DNA of 64,000 nucleotides from positions 124,001 through 188,000 of the forward strand of contig NZ_JAOOPY010000001.1 of NCBI RefSeq assembly GCF_025486315.1. The letters are read 5' to 3'. This document shows, one piece after another, positions 26,658 through 36,745 of this stretch. Source of the DNA: Variovorax sp. N23. Lineage in GTDB: Bacteria; Pseudomonadota; Gammaproteobacteria; Burkholderiales; Burkholderiaceae_C. Both the position numbers and the translations under genes were made by a program. Within the stretch, counting starts at the first letter, position 1. Every line of letters begins with the position of its first letter. The notes below the pieces were generated by a model that had not been told where the DNA came from, searched no databases, and worked only from the letters and a program-made list of their open reading frames with translations.

Positions 26658-27239
26658 TCACAGCAGGTCGACGCCTGCCGCGCGCAGCATTCGGCAGGTC
26701 CGAATCAAGGGCAGGCCGACGAGGGCGGTCGGGTCGTCGCTGTCGATCGCCTCCAGCAGGGCGATGCCCAGGCCCTCGCTCTTGGCGCTGCCGGCGCAAT
26801 CGTAGGGCTGTTCGGCGCGCAGGTACCGTTCGATGGCGCCGTCGCTGAGTGCGCGGAAGATCACGCGCACCGGGGCGACGTCATGTGCGCTGAAGCCGGT
26901 GGCCGCGCAGACGACGGCCACCGCGGTCTGGAACACCAGCGTCTGGCCCCGCATGCGTTGCAGCTGGAGCGTGGCCCGCGCATGGTCGCCGGGCTTTCCG
27001 AGTGGTTCGCCATTCAGGTCGGCGACCTGATCGGAGCCGATCACGACCGCCTCGGGGAAGGCGGTCGCCACGGCATGGGCCTTGGCCAGCGCCAGGCGCT
27101 GCGCCAGCGCCAGTGGCGTTTCGCCGGCCAGCGGTGTTTCGTCGACGCCAGGCGCCTGCACCTCGAAGGGCAGACCGAGGCGGTTCAGGAGTTCGCGGCG
27201 ATAGGGGGATGTCGAGGCAAGGATCAGCGTGCGTGGCAT
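26658..27239 (-). CDS. Maf-like nucleotide pyrophosphatase (YceF type)
   Basis: 193 residues, the normal Maf length. Hydrolyses non-canonical or modified nucleoside triphosphates; the YceF subgroup prefers 7-methyl-GTP. The N-terminal LILASTSPYRRELLNRLGLPF is the family signature. The catalytic Asp is in VIGSDQVADLNG (the subgroup Q after SD matches YceF rather than the dTTP/UTP enzyme), and the Lys is in LGKPGDH. Start at ATG 27239 (MPRTLILA); a longer frame upstream is antisense to yceD. In E. coli yceF is also divergent from yceD-rpmF-plsX, so the context is conserved. Confidence 0.92.
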   Translation of the reverse strand: MPRTLILASTSPYRRELLNRLGLPFEVQAPGVDETPLAGETPLALAQRLALAKAHAVATAFPEAVVIGSDQVADLNGEPLGKPGDHARATLQLQRMRGQTLVFQTAVAVVCAATGFSAHDVAPVRVIFRALSDGAIERYLRAEQPYDCAGSAKSEGLGIALLEAIDSDDPTALVGLPLIRTCRMLRAAGVDLL

Positions 27240-27276
27240 GGCGCCGATTGTGCGCGAGCGGTTTAGACTGACCGGG

Positions 27277-27825
27277 ATGAACAGAGAATTTGCAGCATCA
27301 CGGATCGACGTGAACGCGTTTGCGACCGCAGCGGACAGCCTGACCGGGGAGACGCCGGTGTCGGACTTCGAGCGGCTTCGCTCCGAGCTGGCCGAACCCG
27401 CCGCCGATGCCCGTGTCACCTGGGAAGCGACCGGCGAACGCCGCGCCGGCGGCGACGGTGCCCTGGCGCCCTGGCTTCATCTGCGCGTCGAGACGACCTT
27501 GCCTTTTGTCTGCCAGCGTTGCCTGACACCGGTCCGGCTGCCGCTGACGGTCGATCGCGCGTTCCGTTTCGCGGCCGACGAAGAGACGGCGGCCCTCGAG
27601 GACGAGGCGTCCGACGAGGATGTGCTGGTGGCTGCACGCGATTTCGATCTGCTCGCTTTGATCGAAGACGAGCTGCTGATGGAAGTCCCCGTCACGCCGC
27701 GGCACGAGGTGTGCCCGGTGCCGGTCCGACTGTCGGTGGCGGACCCCGGCTTCGAGGAGGCGGAGGAGGCCGCCCCGAACCCCTTCGCCGTGCTCGAAGC
27801 CCTGCGGGACCGCAAGCCGAAGTGA
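27277..27825 (+). CDS. yceD: DUF177 protein YceD
   Basis: 182 residues, matching the YceD family linked to 23S rRNA accumulation. The central LPFVCQRCLTPVRLPL has the family's Cys-X2-Cys, and FDLLALIEDELLMEVPVTPRHEVC is the conserved C-terminal half, with acidic stretches around it. The ATG at 27277 is 37 bases from the divergent maf start; codons farther upstream would run back into maf. It precedes rpmF by 142 bases, the standard yceD-rpmF-plsX-fab order. Confidence 0.92.
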   Translation: MNREFAASRIDVNAFATAADSLTGETPVSDFERLRSELAEPAADARVTWEATGERRAGGDGALAPWLHLRVETTLPFVCQRCLTPVRLPLTVDRAFRFAADEETAALEDEASDEDVLVAARDFDLLALIEDELLMEVPVTPRHEVCPVPVRLSVADPGFEEAEEAAPNPFAVLEALRDRKPK

Positions 27826-27863
27826 GGTTTTCCGGGCAGGTGGCGCATCGGGCGCGTCCGCGC

Positions 27864-27869
27864 TATAAT
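27864..27869 (+). promoter_or_regulatory. -10 element upstream of rpmF
   Basis: A perfect TATAAT, 98 bases before the rpmF ATG. The hexamer 17 bases upstream (TGGCGC) is a poor -35. This probably drives rpmF and possibly plsX if transcription passes the terminator. Confidence 0.6.
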
Positions 27870-27967
27870 CGTGGGCTTCGCGCGCGCCGCCATTGGCCAG
27901 GTCTTGAGGGATTCTGTGTCGATGCCGCCCCGCATGCCCACCACCCAACCGAATTCCAGGAGCCATC

Positions 27968-28150
27968 ATGGCCGTCCAGCAAAACAAGAAGTCGCCTTCC
28001 AAGCGCGGCATGCACCGTTCCCACAACGCGCTGGGCGTGCCCGGCATCGCCGTCGAGCCCACCACGGGCGAGACGCACCTGCGTCACCACATCAGCCCGA
28101 ACGGCTTCTACCGTGGCCGCAAGGTTCTCAAGACCAAGTCCGAGTCCTGA
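27968..28150 (+). CDS. rpmF: 50S ribosomal protein L32
   Basis: 60 residues, highly conserved: [20 protein letters not shown] at the N-terminus and [11 protein letters not shown] in the C-terminal half. No zinc-binding cysteines remain, so it is the Cys-less form common in proteobacteria. CAGGAG lies about 8 bases before the ATG. A terminator begins 17 bases after the stop. Confidence 0.98.
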   Translation: MAVQQNKKSPSKRGMHRSHNALGVPGIAVEPTTGETHLRHHISPNGFYRGRKVLKTKSES

Positions 28151-28167
28151 TTTTCAGATTCAAGGCC

Positions 28168-28210
28168 AAGGCCCGAAGCTACTTCTTGCGTAGCGTCGGG
28201 CCTTTGTTTT
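28168..28210 (+). terminator. rpmF terminator abutting the plsX start
   Basis: 15-base arms (28168-28182 and 28190-28204) pair with one mismatch around the loop TTCTTGC, followed by TTTGTTTT (28203-28210). The next bases are G and then the plsX ATG at 28212, so the T-tract is in the place where a ribosome-binding site would be expected. Confidence 0.85.
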
Positions 28211-28211
28211 G

Positions 28212-29300
28212 ATGGTCATCCCTTCCTCTTTCGCATCCGCGCCCTCCGCAATCACGCTCGCCGTGGATTGCATGGGCGGCGACCATGGCCCGCGCATCAC
28301 GCTGCCGGCCTGTCGTGCGTTTCTCGAGCGCCATCCTGAGGCGTCGCTGCGCCTGATCGGGCTGCCCGAGGCGCTCAAGGGCTTCGCACATCCCCGTGCC
28401 ATGCTGATTCCGGCGTCCGAGGTGGTCAGCATGGACGACCCGATCGAGATCGCGCTGCGCAAGAAAAAGGATTCGTCCATGCGCGTGGCCATCCAGCAGG
28501 TCAAGGACGGTGGTGCTCAGGCTGCCATTTCTGCGGGCAACACCGGTGCTTTGATGGCCATCGCACGCTATCTCCTCAAGACCTTGGACGGCATCGATCG
28601 GCCGGCCATCGCGCCGCAGCTTCCCAACAGCAAGGGCGGCGCCACGACGGTACTGGACCTGGGGGCGAACGTCGACTGTGATGCCGAAGACCTCCTGCAG
28701 TTCGCCGTGCTGGGTTCCGCGCTGGTTTCGGCCTTGACCGGCAACGAGTCCCCGACCGTAGGCCTGCTCAATGTCGGTGAAGAGGCGATCAAGGGCAGTG
28801 AAACGATCAAGAAAGCCAGTCAGTTGCTTCGAGCGGCCGCCAAATCGAAGGATTTGAACTTTTACGGCAACGTCGAGGGCAACGACATTTTCAAGGGCAC
28901 CACGGACATCGTCGTCTGTGACGGCTTCGTCGGCAATGTGACACTGAAGGCCACCGAGGGCGTGGCCGCCATGATCGTCGACTTCCTGCGCTTCGAGTAT
29001 TCGAACGGCCTCTTCAGCAAGTTTGCTGCGATCGTGTCCTATCCGGTTCTAAAAGCTCTTAAAAAGAGGCTGGATCACCGTCGCTACAACGGTGCGGCGT
29101 TGCTGGGCTTGCGCGGCCTGGTCTTCAAGAGCCATGGTTCGGCCGACGAAGTGGCGTTCGGCTATGCGTTGGATCGCGCTTATGATGCCGCTCGCAACAA
29201 CCTGCTCGATCGCGTGCGGGCCCGCATTGCTCACGCCGCGCCACTGCTCGCGCGAACGGAGCCGGCGGCGCCGGTAGACGCGACCTCGCTCCCCGTCTGA
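28212..29300 (+). CDS. plsX: phosphate acyltransferase PlsX
   Basis: Makes acyl-phosphate from acyl-ACP for phospholipid synthesis; peripheral membrane enzyme. 362 residues. [12 protein letters not shown] near residue 18 is the conserved N-terminal motif, followed by [38 protein letters not shown] and [13 protein letters not shown]. Start at ATG 28212; the TTG directly before it (28209) is also possible. No Shine-Dalgarno sequence is visible outside the terminator stem immediately upstream. The stop overlaps the fabH ATG by one base (TGATG). Confidence 0.95.
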   Translation: MVIPSSFASAPSAITLAVDCMGGDHGPRITLPACRAFLERHPEASLRLIGLPEALKGFAHPRAMLIPASEVVSMDDPIEIALRKKKDSSMRVAIQQVKDGGAQAAISAGNTGALMAIARYLLKTLDGIDRPAIAPQLPNSKGGATTVLDLGANVDCDAEDLLQFAVLGSALVSALTGNESPTVGLLNVGEEAIKGSETIKKASQLLRAAAKSKDLNFYGNVEGNDIFKGTTDIVVCDGFVGNVTLKATEGVAAMIVDFLRFEYSNGLFSKFAAIVSYPVLKALKKRLDHRRYNGAALLGLRGLVFKSHGSADEVAFGYALDRAYDAARNNLLDRVRARIAHAAPLLARTEPAAPVDATSLPV

Positions 29301-30277
29301 TGACCCTCTTTTCTCGCATTTCCGGCACAGGCAGCTATCTGCCACCCCGCCGCGTGACCAACGACGACCTTGCCCGCGAACTGGCCGAGCGCGGCATCGA
29401 GACGTCCGACCAATGGATCGTCGAGCGCACCGGCATTCGGGCGCGCCACTTCGCCGAACCTGATGTGACCAGCAGCGACCTGGGCCTCGAGGCCTCCAAG
29501 CGCGCCCTCGAAGCGGCGGGCCGCAAGGCTGAAGACATCGACCTGATCATCGTCGCCACCTCGACGCCGGACATGGTGTTCCCCTCGTCGGCCGCGATCC
29601 TGCAGCGCAAGCTGGGCATCGCCGGCTGCCCCGCCTTCGACATCCAGGCGGTGTGCAGCGGTTTCGTCTACGCGCTCACGGTGGCCGACGCCATGATCAA
29701 GACCGGCAGCGCCCGCTGCGCGCTGGTGGTGGGTGCGGAAGTGTTTTCGCGCATCCTCGATTTCAGTGACCGCACGACATGCGTGCTGTTCGGCGATGGT
29801 GCCGGCGCCGTGGTGCTGGAGGCCAGCGAAACGCCCGGCATCCTGGCGAGTGATCTGCACGCCGACGGCAAATACGTCGATATCCTGTCCGTCCCCGGTC
29901 ATGTGTCCGGCGGGAAGGTCCTGGGCACGCCGCTGCTCCATATGGATGGGCAGGCCGTGTTCAAGCTGGCCGTTCGCGTGCTGGAAGATGCGGCGCGTGC
30001 GGCGCTGGCGAAGGCCGGCAAGACCGAGGCGGACATCGACTGGCTCATTCCGCACCAGGCCAACCTCCGCATCATGGAAGGCACCGCGAAGAAGTTGAAG
30101 CTGCCTCTGGAAAAGCTGGTGGTGACGGTCCACGACCACGGCAACACCTCGGCTGCCTCGATTCCACTGGCGCTGGATGATGCGGTGCGCAGCGGCAAGA
30201 TCAAAAAAGGAGAGACCGTCATGCTCGAAGGTGTCGGCGGTGGGTTCACCTGGGGCGCCGTGCTCCTGACCCTGTGA
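29300..30277 (+). CDS. fabH: beta-ketoacyl-ACP synthase III
   Basis: Condenses acetyl-CoA with malonyl-ACP to start fatty-acid chains. 325 residues. Catalytic triad: Cys119 in [11 protein letters not shown], His252 in IPHQANLRI and Asn in [14 protein letters not shown]. The N-terminal [13 protein letters not shown] and [10 protein letters not shown] ending are typical. Overlaps plsX by one base; fabD starts 58 bases after its stop. Confidence 0.97.
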   Translation: MTLFSRISGTGSYLPPRRVTNDDLARELAERGIETSDQWIVERTGIRARHFAEPDVTSSDLGLEASKRALEAAGRKAEDIDLIIVATSTPDMVFPSSAAILQRKLGIAGCPAFDIQAVCSGFVYALTVADAMIKTGSARCALVVGAEVFSRILDFSDRTTCVLFGDGAGAVVLEASETPGILASDLHADGKYVDILSVPGHVSGGKVLGTPLLHMDGQAVFKLAVRVLEDAARAALAKAGKTEADIDWLIPHQANLRIMEGTAKKLKLPLEKLVVTVHDHGNTSAASIPLALDDAVRSGKIKKGETVMLEGVGGGFTWGAVLLTL

Positions 30278-30335
30278 TCGCCGAGGGCGAGCCGCAGGCC
30301 GCCCCGACGTCTGCATCAGACAAAGACAAGAGACC

Positions 30336-31288
30336 ATGACTTCCTTCGCATTCGTATTTCCGGGCCAGGGATCCCAGGCGGTCGGCATGCTCGACGCGTG
30401 GGGCGACCACCCCGCCGTGGCAGAGACCCTACGGGAGGCTTCTGCCGCGCTCGACGAAGACCTGGGCGAGCTCATCCGGACCGGTCCGAAAGAGGCGTTG
30501 GCCCTGACGACCAATACCCAGCCGGTGATGCTGGTGGCCGGTGTGGCCGCATGGCGCGCCTGGTTGGCCGAAGGAGGGGCGACGCCGGACGTCGTCGCGG
30601 GCCATTCGCTGGGTGAATACTCGGCGCTGGTCGCTGCGGGTGTGCTGACGCTGGCACAGGCTGCGCCGCTGGTGCGCTTTCGCGCGCAGGCGATGCAGCA
30701 GGCCGTGCCGGTCGGCACCGGCGCGATGGCCGCGGTGCTGGGCATGGAGGCGGCCAAGGTGATCGCCGGCTGTGCCGAAGTGACCGCCGGTTTTGGAGCC
30801 GGCAGCGCCGAATGCGTCGAAGCCGTCAATTTCAACGACCCGATGCAAACCGTGATCGCCGGCAGCAAGGCCGCCGTCGACAAGGCTTGCGAACTGCTCA
30901 AGGCGAACGGCGCCAAGCGTGCGCTGCTACTGCCTGTATCGGCGCCGTTCCATTCCAGCCTGATGCGGCCTGCTGCCCAGGCGCTGCGCGAGAAGCTGGC
31001 GTCGGTCGAATTCGCGGCACCGCGGATCCCCGTGCTCAACAACATCGACGTCGCGGTCGAAACCACCTCCGAGCGGATCCGTGATGCGCTCGTGCGCCAG
31101 GCCGCCGGGCCGGTGCGCTGGGTCGAGAGCGTGCAGGCCTTGAAGGCGCGCGGTGTCGCGACCGTCGTCGAATGCGGGCCGGGCCGTGTGCTGTCCGGCA
31201 TGGTCAAGCGCATCTCGCCTGAACTTGTCACGGCGACGGTCTACGATCCGGCGACGCTCGCCGAGACCCGACAACTGCTGAACACCCC

Positions 31289-31292
<4 letters not shown>
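30336..31292 (+). CDS. fabD: malonyl-CoA:ACP transacylase
   Basis: Loads malonyl onto acyl carrier protein. 318 residues. FVFPGQGSQAVGM at the N-terminus forms the oxyanion region; the nucleophile Ser91 is in GHSLGEYSALVAAG, with Arg in VRFRAQAMQ and His in SAPFHSSLM. The ATG follows AAGACAAGAGACC, a purine-rich ribosome-binding stretch. The stop overlaps fabG by ATGA. Confidence 0.97.
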
Positions 31293-32372
<1,080 letters not shown>

Positions 32373-32468
32373 TCGGCCGCGCATCGAACACCGGTCCCGG
32401 TCCGCGGCGCTTTGGCGCCGTGCGCTCCGCGAGACGGCCTCGATGCTTCCCCAGAAAGGTTTGCCGGC

Positions 32469-33713
32469 ATGACCAAACGCCGCGTCGTCGTGACCGGACT
32501 CGGTTGCATCGCTCCTGTCGGAAACACGGTGTCCGAATCCTGGGCCAATCTATTGGCCGGGAAGTCGGGTATCGCGAACATCACCGCCTTCGATGCGAGT
32601 GCCTTCGCCTGCAAGTTTGCCGGCGAGGTCAAGGGTTTCGACATCACCCAGTACATCACGGAGAAGGAAGCGCGTCACATGGACCGCTTCATTCATCTGG
32701 GGTTCGCTGCCGCCATCCAGGCCGTGCAGGACAGCGGATTGCCCACGGGCGATGCCCTGGCGTATGAAGATGCCGTCCGCATCGGCTGCAACATCGGCTC
32801 CGGCATCGGCGGCCTGCCGATGATCGAGGAAACGCATGCTGAATACGCGAGCCGCGGTCCCCGCCGCATTTCGCCGTTCTTCGTGCCGGCCTCGATCATC
32901 AACATGATCTCCGGCCACGTGTCGATCAAGTACGGCTTCAAGGGCCCGAACATCGCCGTCGTGACCGCCTGCACGACGGGCCTGCACGCGATCGGCCTCT
33001 CGGCACGCATGATCGAATACGGCGATGCCGACGTGATGGTCGCCGGCGGTGCGGAGTCCACGATCTCGCCGCTCGGCATTGGCGGCTTCACCGCACCGCG
33101 TGCATTGAGCACCCGCAACGACGATCCGGCAACGGCCTCGCGTCCGTGGGACAAGGACCGCGACGGTTTCGTGCTGGGGGAAGGTTCCGGTGTGATGGTG
33201 CTCGAGGAATACGAGCACGCGAAGGCCCGGGGCGCCAAGATCTATGCGGAAGTCTCGGGCTTCGGCCTCACGGGCGACGCGTACCACATGACCGCACCCG
33301 ACGTCGATGGCCCGCGCCGCTCGATGGCGATGGCGCTGACCAATGCCGGCGTCAACGCGGACGAAGTGCAGTACCTGAACGCGCACGGCACCTCGACGCA
33401 GATTGGCGACGTCAACGAGACCAATGCGGTCAAGCTGGCCTTCGGTGATCACGCGAAGAAGCTGGTCGTCAACTCGACCAAGTCGATGACCGGTCACCTG
33501 TTGGGTGGTGCCGGCGGTATCGAATCGGTGTTCACGGTGCTGGCACTGCACCATCAGAAGAGCCCGCCAACGATCAACATCTTCAACCAGGATCCGGAGT
33601 GCGATCTCGACTACTGCGCCAACGAGGCGCGGGACCTCAAGATCGACGTGGCCGTGAAGAACAATTTCGGCTTCGGCGGCACCAACGGCACGCTGGTGTT
33701 CAAGCGCGCTTGA
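32469..33713 (+). CDS. fabF: beta-ketoacyl-ACP synthase II
   Basis: Elongation condensing enzyme. 414 residues from ATG 32469 (MTKRRVVVTGLG). Active site: Cys168 in VTACTTGLHAIG, His in LNAHGTSTQIGDVNE and Lys/His in NSTKSMTGHLLGGAGG; the gatekeeper region NNFGFGGTNGTLVF closes the protein. A small hairpin (CGGCGC / GCGCCG, 32405-32420) lies in the 96-base gap after acpP and could adjust the acpP to fabF ratio. Confidence 0.97.
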   Translation: MTKRRVVVTGLGCIAPVGNTVSESWANLLAGKSGIANITAFDASAFACKFAGEVKGFDITQYITEKEARHMDRFIHLGFAAAIQAVQDSGLPTGDALAYEDAVRIGCNIGSGIGGLPMIEETHAEYASRGPRRISPFFVPASIINMISGHVSIKYGFKGPNIAVVTACTTGLHAIGLSARMIEYGDADVMVAGGAESTISPLGIGGFTAPRALSTRNDDPATASRPWDKDRDGFVLGEGSGVMVLEEYEHAKARGAKIYAEVSGFGLTGDAYHMTAPDVDGPRRSMAMALTNAGVNADEVQYLNAHGTSTQIGDVNETNAVKLAFGDHAKKLVVNSTKSMTGHLLGGAGGIESVFTVLALHHQKSPPTINIFNQDPECDLDYCANEARDLKIDVAVKNNFGFGGTNGTLVFKRA

Positions 33714-33726
33714 CGGACACGGCGCC

Positions 33727-34203
33727 ATGCACAGCGCCCCGGCGGTGAGTTTCCCCGTGGGGCCGTCGCGCGCGGCGCAACTGCTTCTGTCTGCCATCTG
33801 GCTGGCCGGTGCCATCGGTGCCGGCTTTGCCGCGCGCGATGACTTCGGCGGCCGGGCGCTCCTCCTGCTGACGAGCGTGATGCTGGCCGGTGGCGTGGCG
33901 TGGCGCTTCGGCGGACATCGCCAGGTCGGCCTTCTGCGCTTCGACGGGCAGTGCTGGTCGTGGTCGGGTCGTACCCCCCAGGCTGCCGCGCGTGTGCAGG
34001 CGGGTCTCGACCTGCAGGCGCTGATGCTGGTGCGGCTGGTCGAGCCCGGCCGGCCCTCCTGCTGGTTGTGGCTGGAACGGCGCGCCGACCCCTCGCGGTG
34101 GGCAGCGCTGCGGCGTGCGGTATATTCGCGCGCCCCGACGACGGCACCGGACGGCATGTCTCCGGACGCATCGGCGCCTGGCGCGCCTCCTTCGTTTCGA
34201 TGA
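33727..34203 (+). CDS. small membrane protein, YgfX/CptA-like
   Basis: 158 residues. Two hydrophobic helices at about 17-36 and 44-60 are followed by a soluble half with LLRFDGQCWSWSGRTP and LEPGRPSCWLWLERRADPS-type sequence, then RWAALRRAVYSRAP. The layout (two N-terminal helices, then a DG-x-W strand and a W-x-x-LRR end) resembles the YgfX family, but the match is by pattern only. It lies between fabF (13 bases upstream) and rpoE, which it overlaps by ATGA, so it is likely coexpressed with sigma-E. The last 25 residues are low complexity. Function unknown. Confidence 0.6.
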   Translation: MHSAPAVSFPVGPSRAAQLLLSAIWLAGAIGAGFAARDDFGGRALLLLTSVMLAGGVAWRFGGHRQVGLLRFDGQCWSWSGRTPQAAARVQAGLDLQALMLVRLVEPGRPSCWLWLERRADPSRWAALRRAVYSRAPTTAPDGMSPDASAPGAPPSFR

Positions 34204-34868
34204 CAGCCTCTCCACCACCTGCTCCACCCGAAGCCGCCTCGACCGGCGATGCGGAGCCACGACCCGGCGAAGTCGACTTCCAGCTCGTCCAGCGCACGGT
34301 CGCGGGTGACCAGAAGGCCTTCGAGCTGCTCGTGATCAAGTACCAGCGACGCATCGAGCGCCTCATCGGCCGGATGGTGCGTGACGTCGATCTGGTCGAG
34401 GACATCGCGCAGGAAACCTTCATCCGTGCCTACCGGGCCCTGCACCAGTTCCGCGGCGAGGCCCAGTTCTACACCTGGCTCTACCGGATCGCGGTGAACA
34501 CGGCCAAAAAGGCGCTGGTCGACATGAAGCGCGACCCGACGGTCTCGGAGGCGGCCTTGCGGCCATCTTCCTCGGACGAGGATGAAACTTACCGGCCGGG
34601 AAACGAACCAATCAGCGACGAAACCCCCGAAACGGTGATGGCTGCGAACGAAATCGCGGCTGCGGTCGAGGCTGCGATGGAGGCCCTGCCGGCCGAATTG
34701 CGGCAGGCGGTCACGCTGCGCGAAATCGAGGGCATGAGTTACGAAGAAATTGCCGAGGTCATGCGTTGTCCCATCGGCACGGTGCGCTCTCGCATATTCA
34801 GGGCACGCGAAGCGATTTCGGCACGGGTCAAGCCCATGCTCGACAACCAGTCCGGCAAGCGTTGGTAA
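34200..34868 (+). CDS. rpoE: RNA polymerase sigma-E factor (RpoE/AlgU type)
   Basis: Extracytoplasmic-function sigma factor for envelope stress. 222 residues. Region 2 is FELLVIKYQRRIERLIGRMV through DIAQETFIRAYRALHQFRG; region 4 is LPAELRQAVTLREIEGMSYE through CPIGTVRSRIFRAREA, a helix-turn-helix for the -35. The N-terminal ~25 residues are a Pro/Ala-rich extension compared with E. coli RpoE, and the linker is also longer. Start set by the ATGA overlap with the preceding gene. rseA follows after 13 bases. Confidence 0.95.
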   Translation: MTASPPPAPPEAASTGDAEPRPGEVDFQLVQRTVAGDQKAFELLVIKYQRRIERLIGRMVRDVDLVEDIAQETFIRAYRALHQFRGEAQFYTWLYRIAVNTAKKALVDMKRDPTVSEAALRPSSSDEDETYRPGNEPISDETPETVMAANEIAAAVEAAMEALPAELRQAVTLREIEGMSYEEIAEVMRCPIGTVRSRIFRAREAISARVKPMLDNQSGKRW

Positions 34869-34881
34869 GCAGGTGAACGAG

Positions 34882-35550
34882 ATGAAACATACCCCAGAGT
34901 CAGTGCGCGAAGCGGTGTCCGCCTTGGCGGATGGCCAACTTCAGGGCGAGGCTTTTGCCCGTGCCGTCGATCGCGTCTGCGTCGACGGCGAACTTCAGGC
35001 GACGTGGCGCACGTACCACGTCGTGGGCGACGTGTTGCGTGCAGGCCGGCACTCGGCTTGTACCGACAGTGGACAGTTCCTGGCGCGCTTCCAGGCGCGG
35101 CTGGCGGCCGAGCCGGTGACGCCGCAGGCGGTACCGGTGGCGTTGCCCGAATCCGTGCCCCTCATGCACGTCGACGCCGCGAACGAACCCGTGTTCCGGT
35201 GGAAGTTGGTGGCCGGTGTGGCGTCGCTGGCCGCGGCGGCGGCGATCGGGTGGAACTGGGTCGGCAACGGCGCCGGCGTCCCGGCATCGGGTCCGCAACT
35301 GGCCTCGCAGCAGGTCCCGCCGGTGCAGTCGTCGACCGAGGGATCGGTGCTTGCAGCCATGCAGCAGAACGCCCCTGCCGCAAGCGTCGGTGCCACGACG
35401 CGCGTGCTCGTTGGCAGCGGGGCACCGCAGGTGATGCTGCGCGATCCGCGGTTGGACCAGTTGCTCGAAGCGCATCGGCAAGCTGCCGGCGGTGCCCAGA
35501 TGCCGTCCGGCTTCCTTCGGAATGCCACCTTTGAAGGCGCTTCGCGCTGA
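34882..35550 (+). CDS. rseA: anti-sigma-E factor RseA
   Basis: Holds sigma-E at the inner membrane until proteolysis frees it. 222 residues: the N-terminal cytoplasmic RseA domain (VREAVSALADGQLQGEAF, then CVDGELQATWRTYHVVGDVLR) at about 5-75, one transmembrane helix at about 112-130 (WKLVAGVASLAAAAAIGW) and a periplasmic C-terminus with the RLDQLLEAHRQ motif seen in betaproteobacterial RseA. Start at ATG 34882; the GTG nine bases before it is an alternative. Confidence 0.9.
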   Translation: MKHTPESVREAVSALADGQLQGEAFARAVDRVCVDGELQATWRTYHVVGDVLRAGRHSACTDSGQFLARFQARLAAEPVTPQAVPVALPESVPLMHVDAANEPVFRWKLVAGVASLAAAAAIGWNWVGNGAGVPASGPQLASQQVPPVQSSTEGSVLAAMQQNAPAASVGATTRVLVGSGAPQVMLRDPRLDQLLEAHRQAAGGAQMPSGFLRNATFEGASR

Positions 35551-35591
35551 GCCACCCCGATGATGCCCACCGTCGGACAGACGCCCCACCG

Positions 35592-36632
35592 ATGAAACTA
35601 CGCCGCGCCTTGCTGGTGCTGTCCGCCTTCTGCTTTGCGCAGTGGGCCGTGGCGCAGACCCGCGCGCCTTCGGCGCCGTCGAAGATGCCGGGCGCCGCGC
35701 CGGCTGAGCCGCCGACGCTGAGCACGGTCGATTGGTTGCGCCGCATGCATGCGGCCTCGCGCCAGCGCACCTATGTCGGCACCTTCGTGGTGTCCGCAGC
35801 GACCGGCAATCTGTCGAGTTCACGCATCTGGCACGTCGCCGACGGCGATGTCCTGATGGAGCGCATCGAGGCGCTGTCGGGCGCCCCGCGTTCCACGTTC
35901 CGCCGCAACGACCACGTGATGACCTTCTTCCCCGAGGACAAGGTCGTCAGGAGCGAGAAGCGTGAGAACCTCGATTTCTTTCCCAACCTGCCAGGCGCAC
36001 CGGACTCGGCGATCGGCGACTTCTACGACGCGCGGGCGCTCGGCAAGGGCCGTGTGGCGGGCTTCGATGCCGACGTTCTTCAACTCGCCCCACGGGACGG
36101 GTTGCGTTTCGGCTACCGGGTGTGGAGCGAGCGCCGCTCGGGCCTCGTGGTGGCATTGCAGACCGTCGATGACGACGGTCGGGTGGTGGAGCAGTCGGCG
36201 TTCTCCGAATTGCAGTTCGAGGCGCCGGTGAAGACGCAGGCGCTGGCCCAGATGATGGGCAATACCGCCGGCTATCGGGTGGAGGAATCTTCGCTCGAGC
36301 GCACGACGGCTGCCGCGGAGGGCTGGTCGCTGCGCGAACCGGTGCCGGGCTTCAAGCCGGTCAATTGCTATCGGCGCGCGCTCGATGGCGAGGCCAGGCC
36401 GGAGCGCACGATGCAGTGGACCTTCACGGACGGGCTGGCCTCGGTGTCGCTCTTCGTGGAGCCCTACGATGCGCAGCGCCAGCCCCGCGAGGCCCTGATG
36501 GCATTGGGTGCGACCTACACGCTCACTCGCCGATTGAGCGACAAAGGTGGAGACTGGTGGCTGACGATCGTCGGTGAAGTGCCGCCGAAGACGCTGCAGG
36601 CTTTTGCCCAGGGGCTCGTCCGCACGCGCTGA
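35592..36632 (+). CDS. rseB: sigma-E regulatory protein RseB/MucB
   Basis: Periplasmic protein that binds RseA and senses mislocalised lipoproteins or LPS. 346 residues with a signal peptide (MKLRRALLVLSAFCFAQWAVAQ, cleavage after AVA likely). The MucB/RseB N-terminal domain starts at LSTVDWLRRMHAASRQRTYVG; the C-terminal domain includes GWSLREPVPGFKPVNCYRR and WTFTDGLASVSLFVEPYD. Lies 41 bases after rseA. Confidence 0.92.
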   Translation: MKLRRALLVLSAFCFAQWAVAQTRAPSAPSKMPGAAPAEPPTLSTVDWLRRMHAASRQRTYVGTFVVSAATGNLSSSRIWHVADGDVLMERIEALSGAPRSTFRRNDHVMTFFPEDKVVRSEKRENLDFFPNLPGAPDSAIGDFYDARALGKGRVAGFDADVLQLAPRDGLRFGYRVWSERRSGLVVALQTVDDDGRVVEQSAFSELQFEAPVKTQALAQMMGNTAGYRVEESSLERTTAAAEGWSLREPVPGFKPVNCYRRALDGEARPERTMQWTFTDGLASVSLFVEPYDAQRQPREALMALGATYTLTRRLSDKGGDWWLTIVGEVPPKTLQAFAQGLVRTR

Positions 36633-36745
36633 CGAACGCGCGTGCCGGAGCAGGGCGCGCGAGCGGGCCGATGGCGCTGAACCAATCAGCTCACCCGGAT
36701 TCATAGCTCGGTATTTTTTGCAGTTTGCTTGAAAGAGATTTGAAG

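Noticed and set aside
36633..36745. Possible sigma-E promoter before mucD
   Set aside because: No match to the GGAACTT / TCTGA pair was found; the gap may simply be part of the operon leader.
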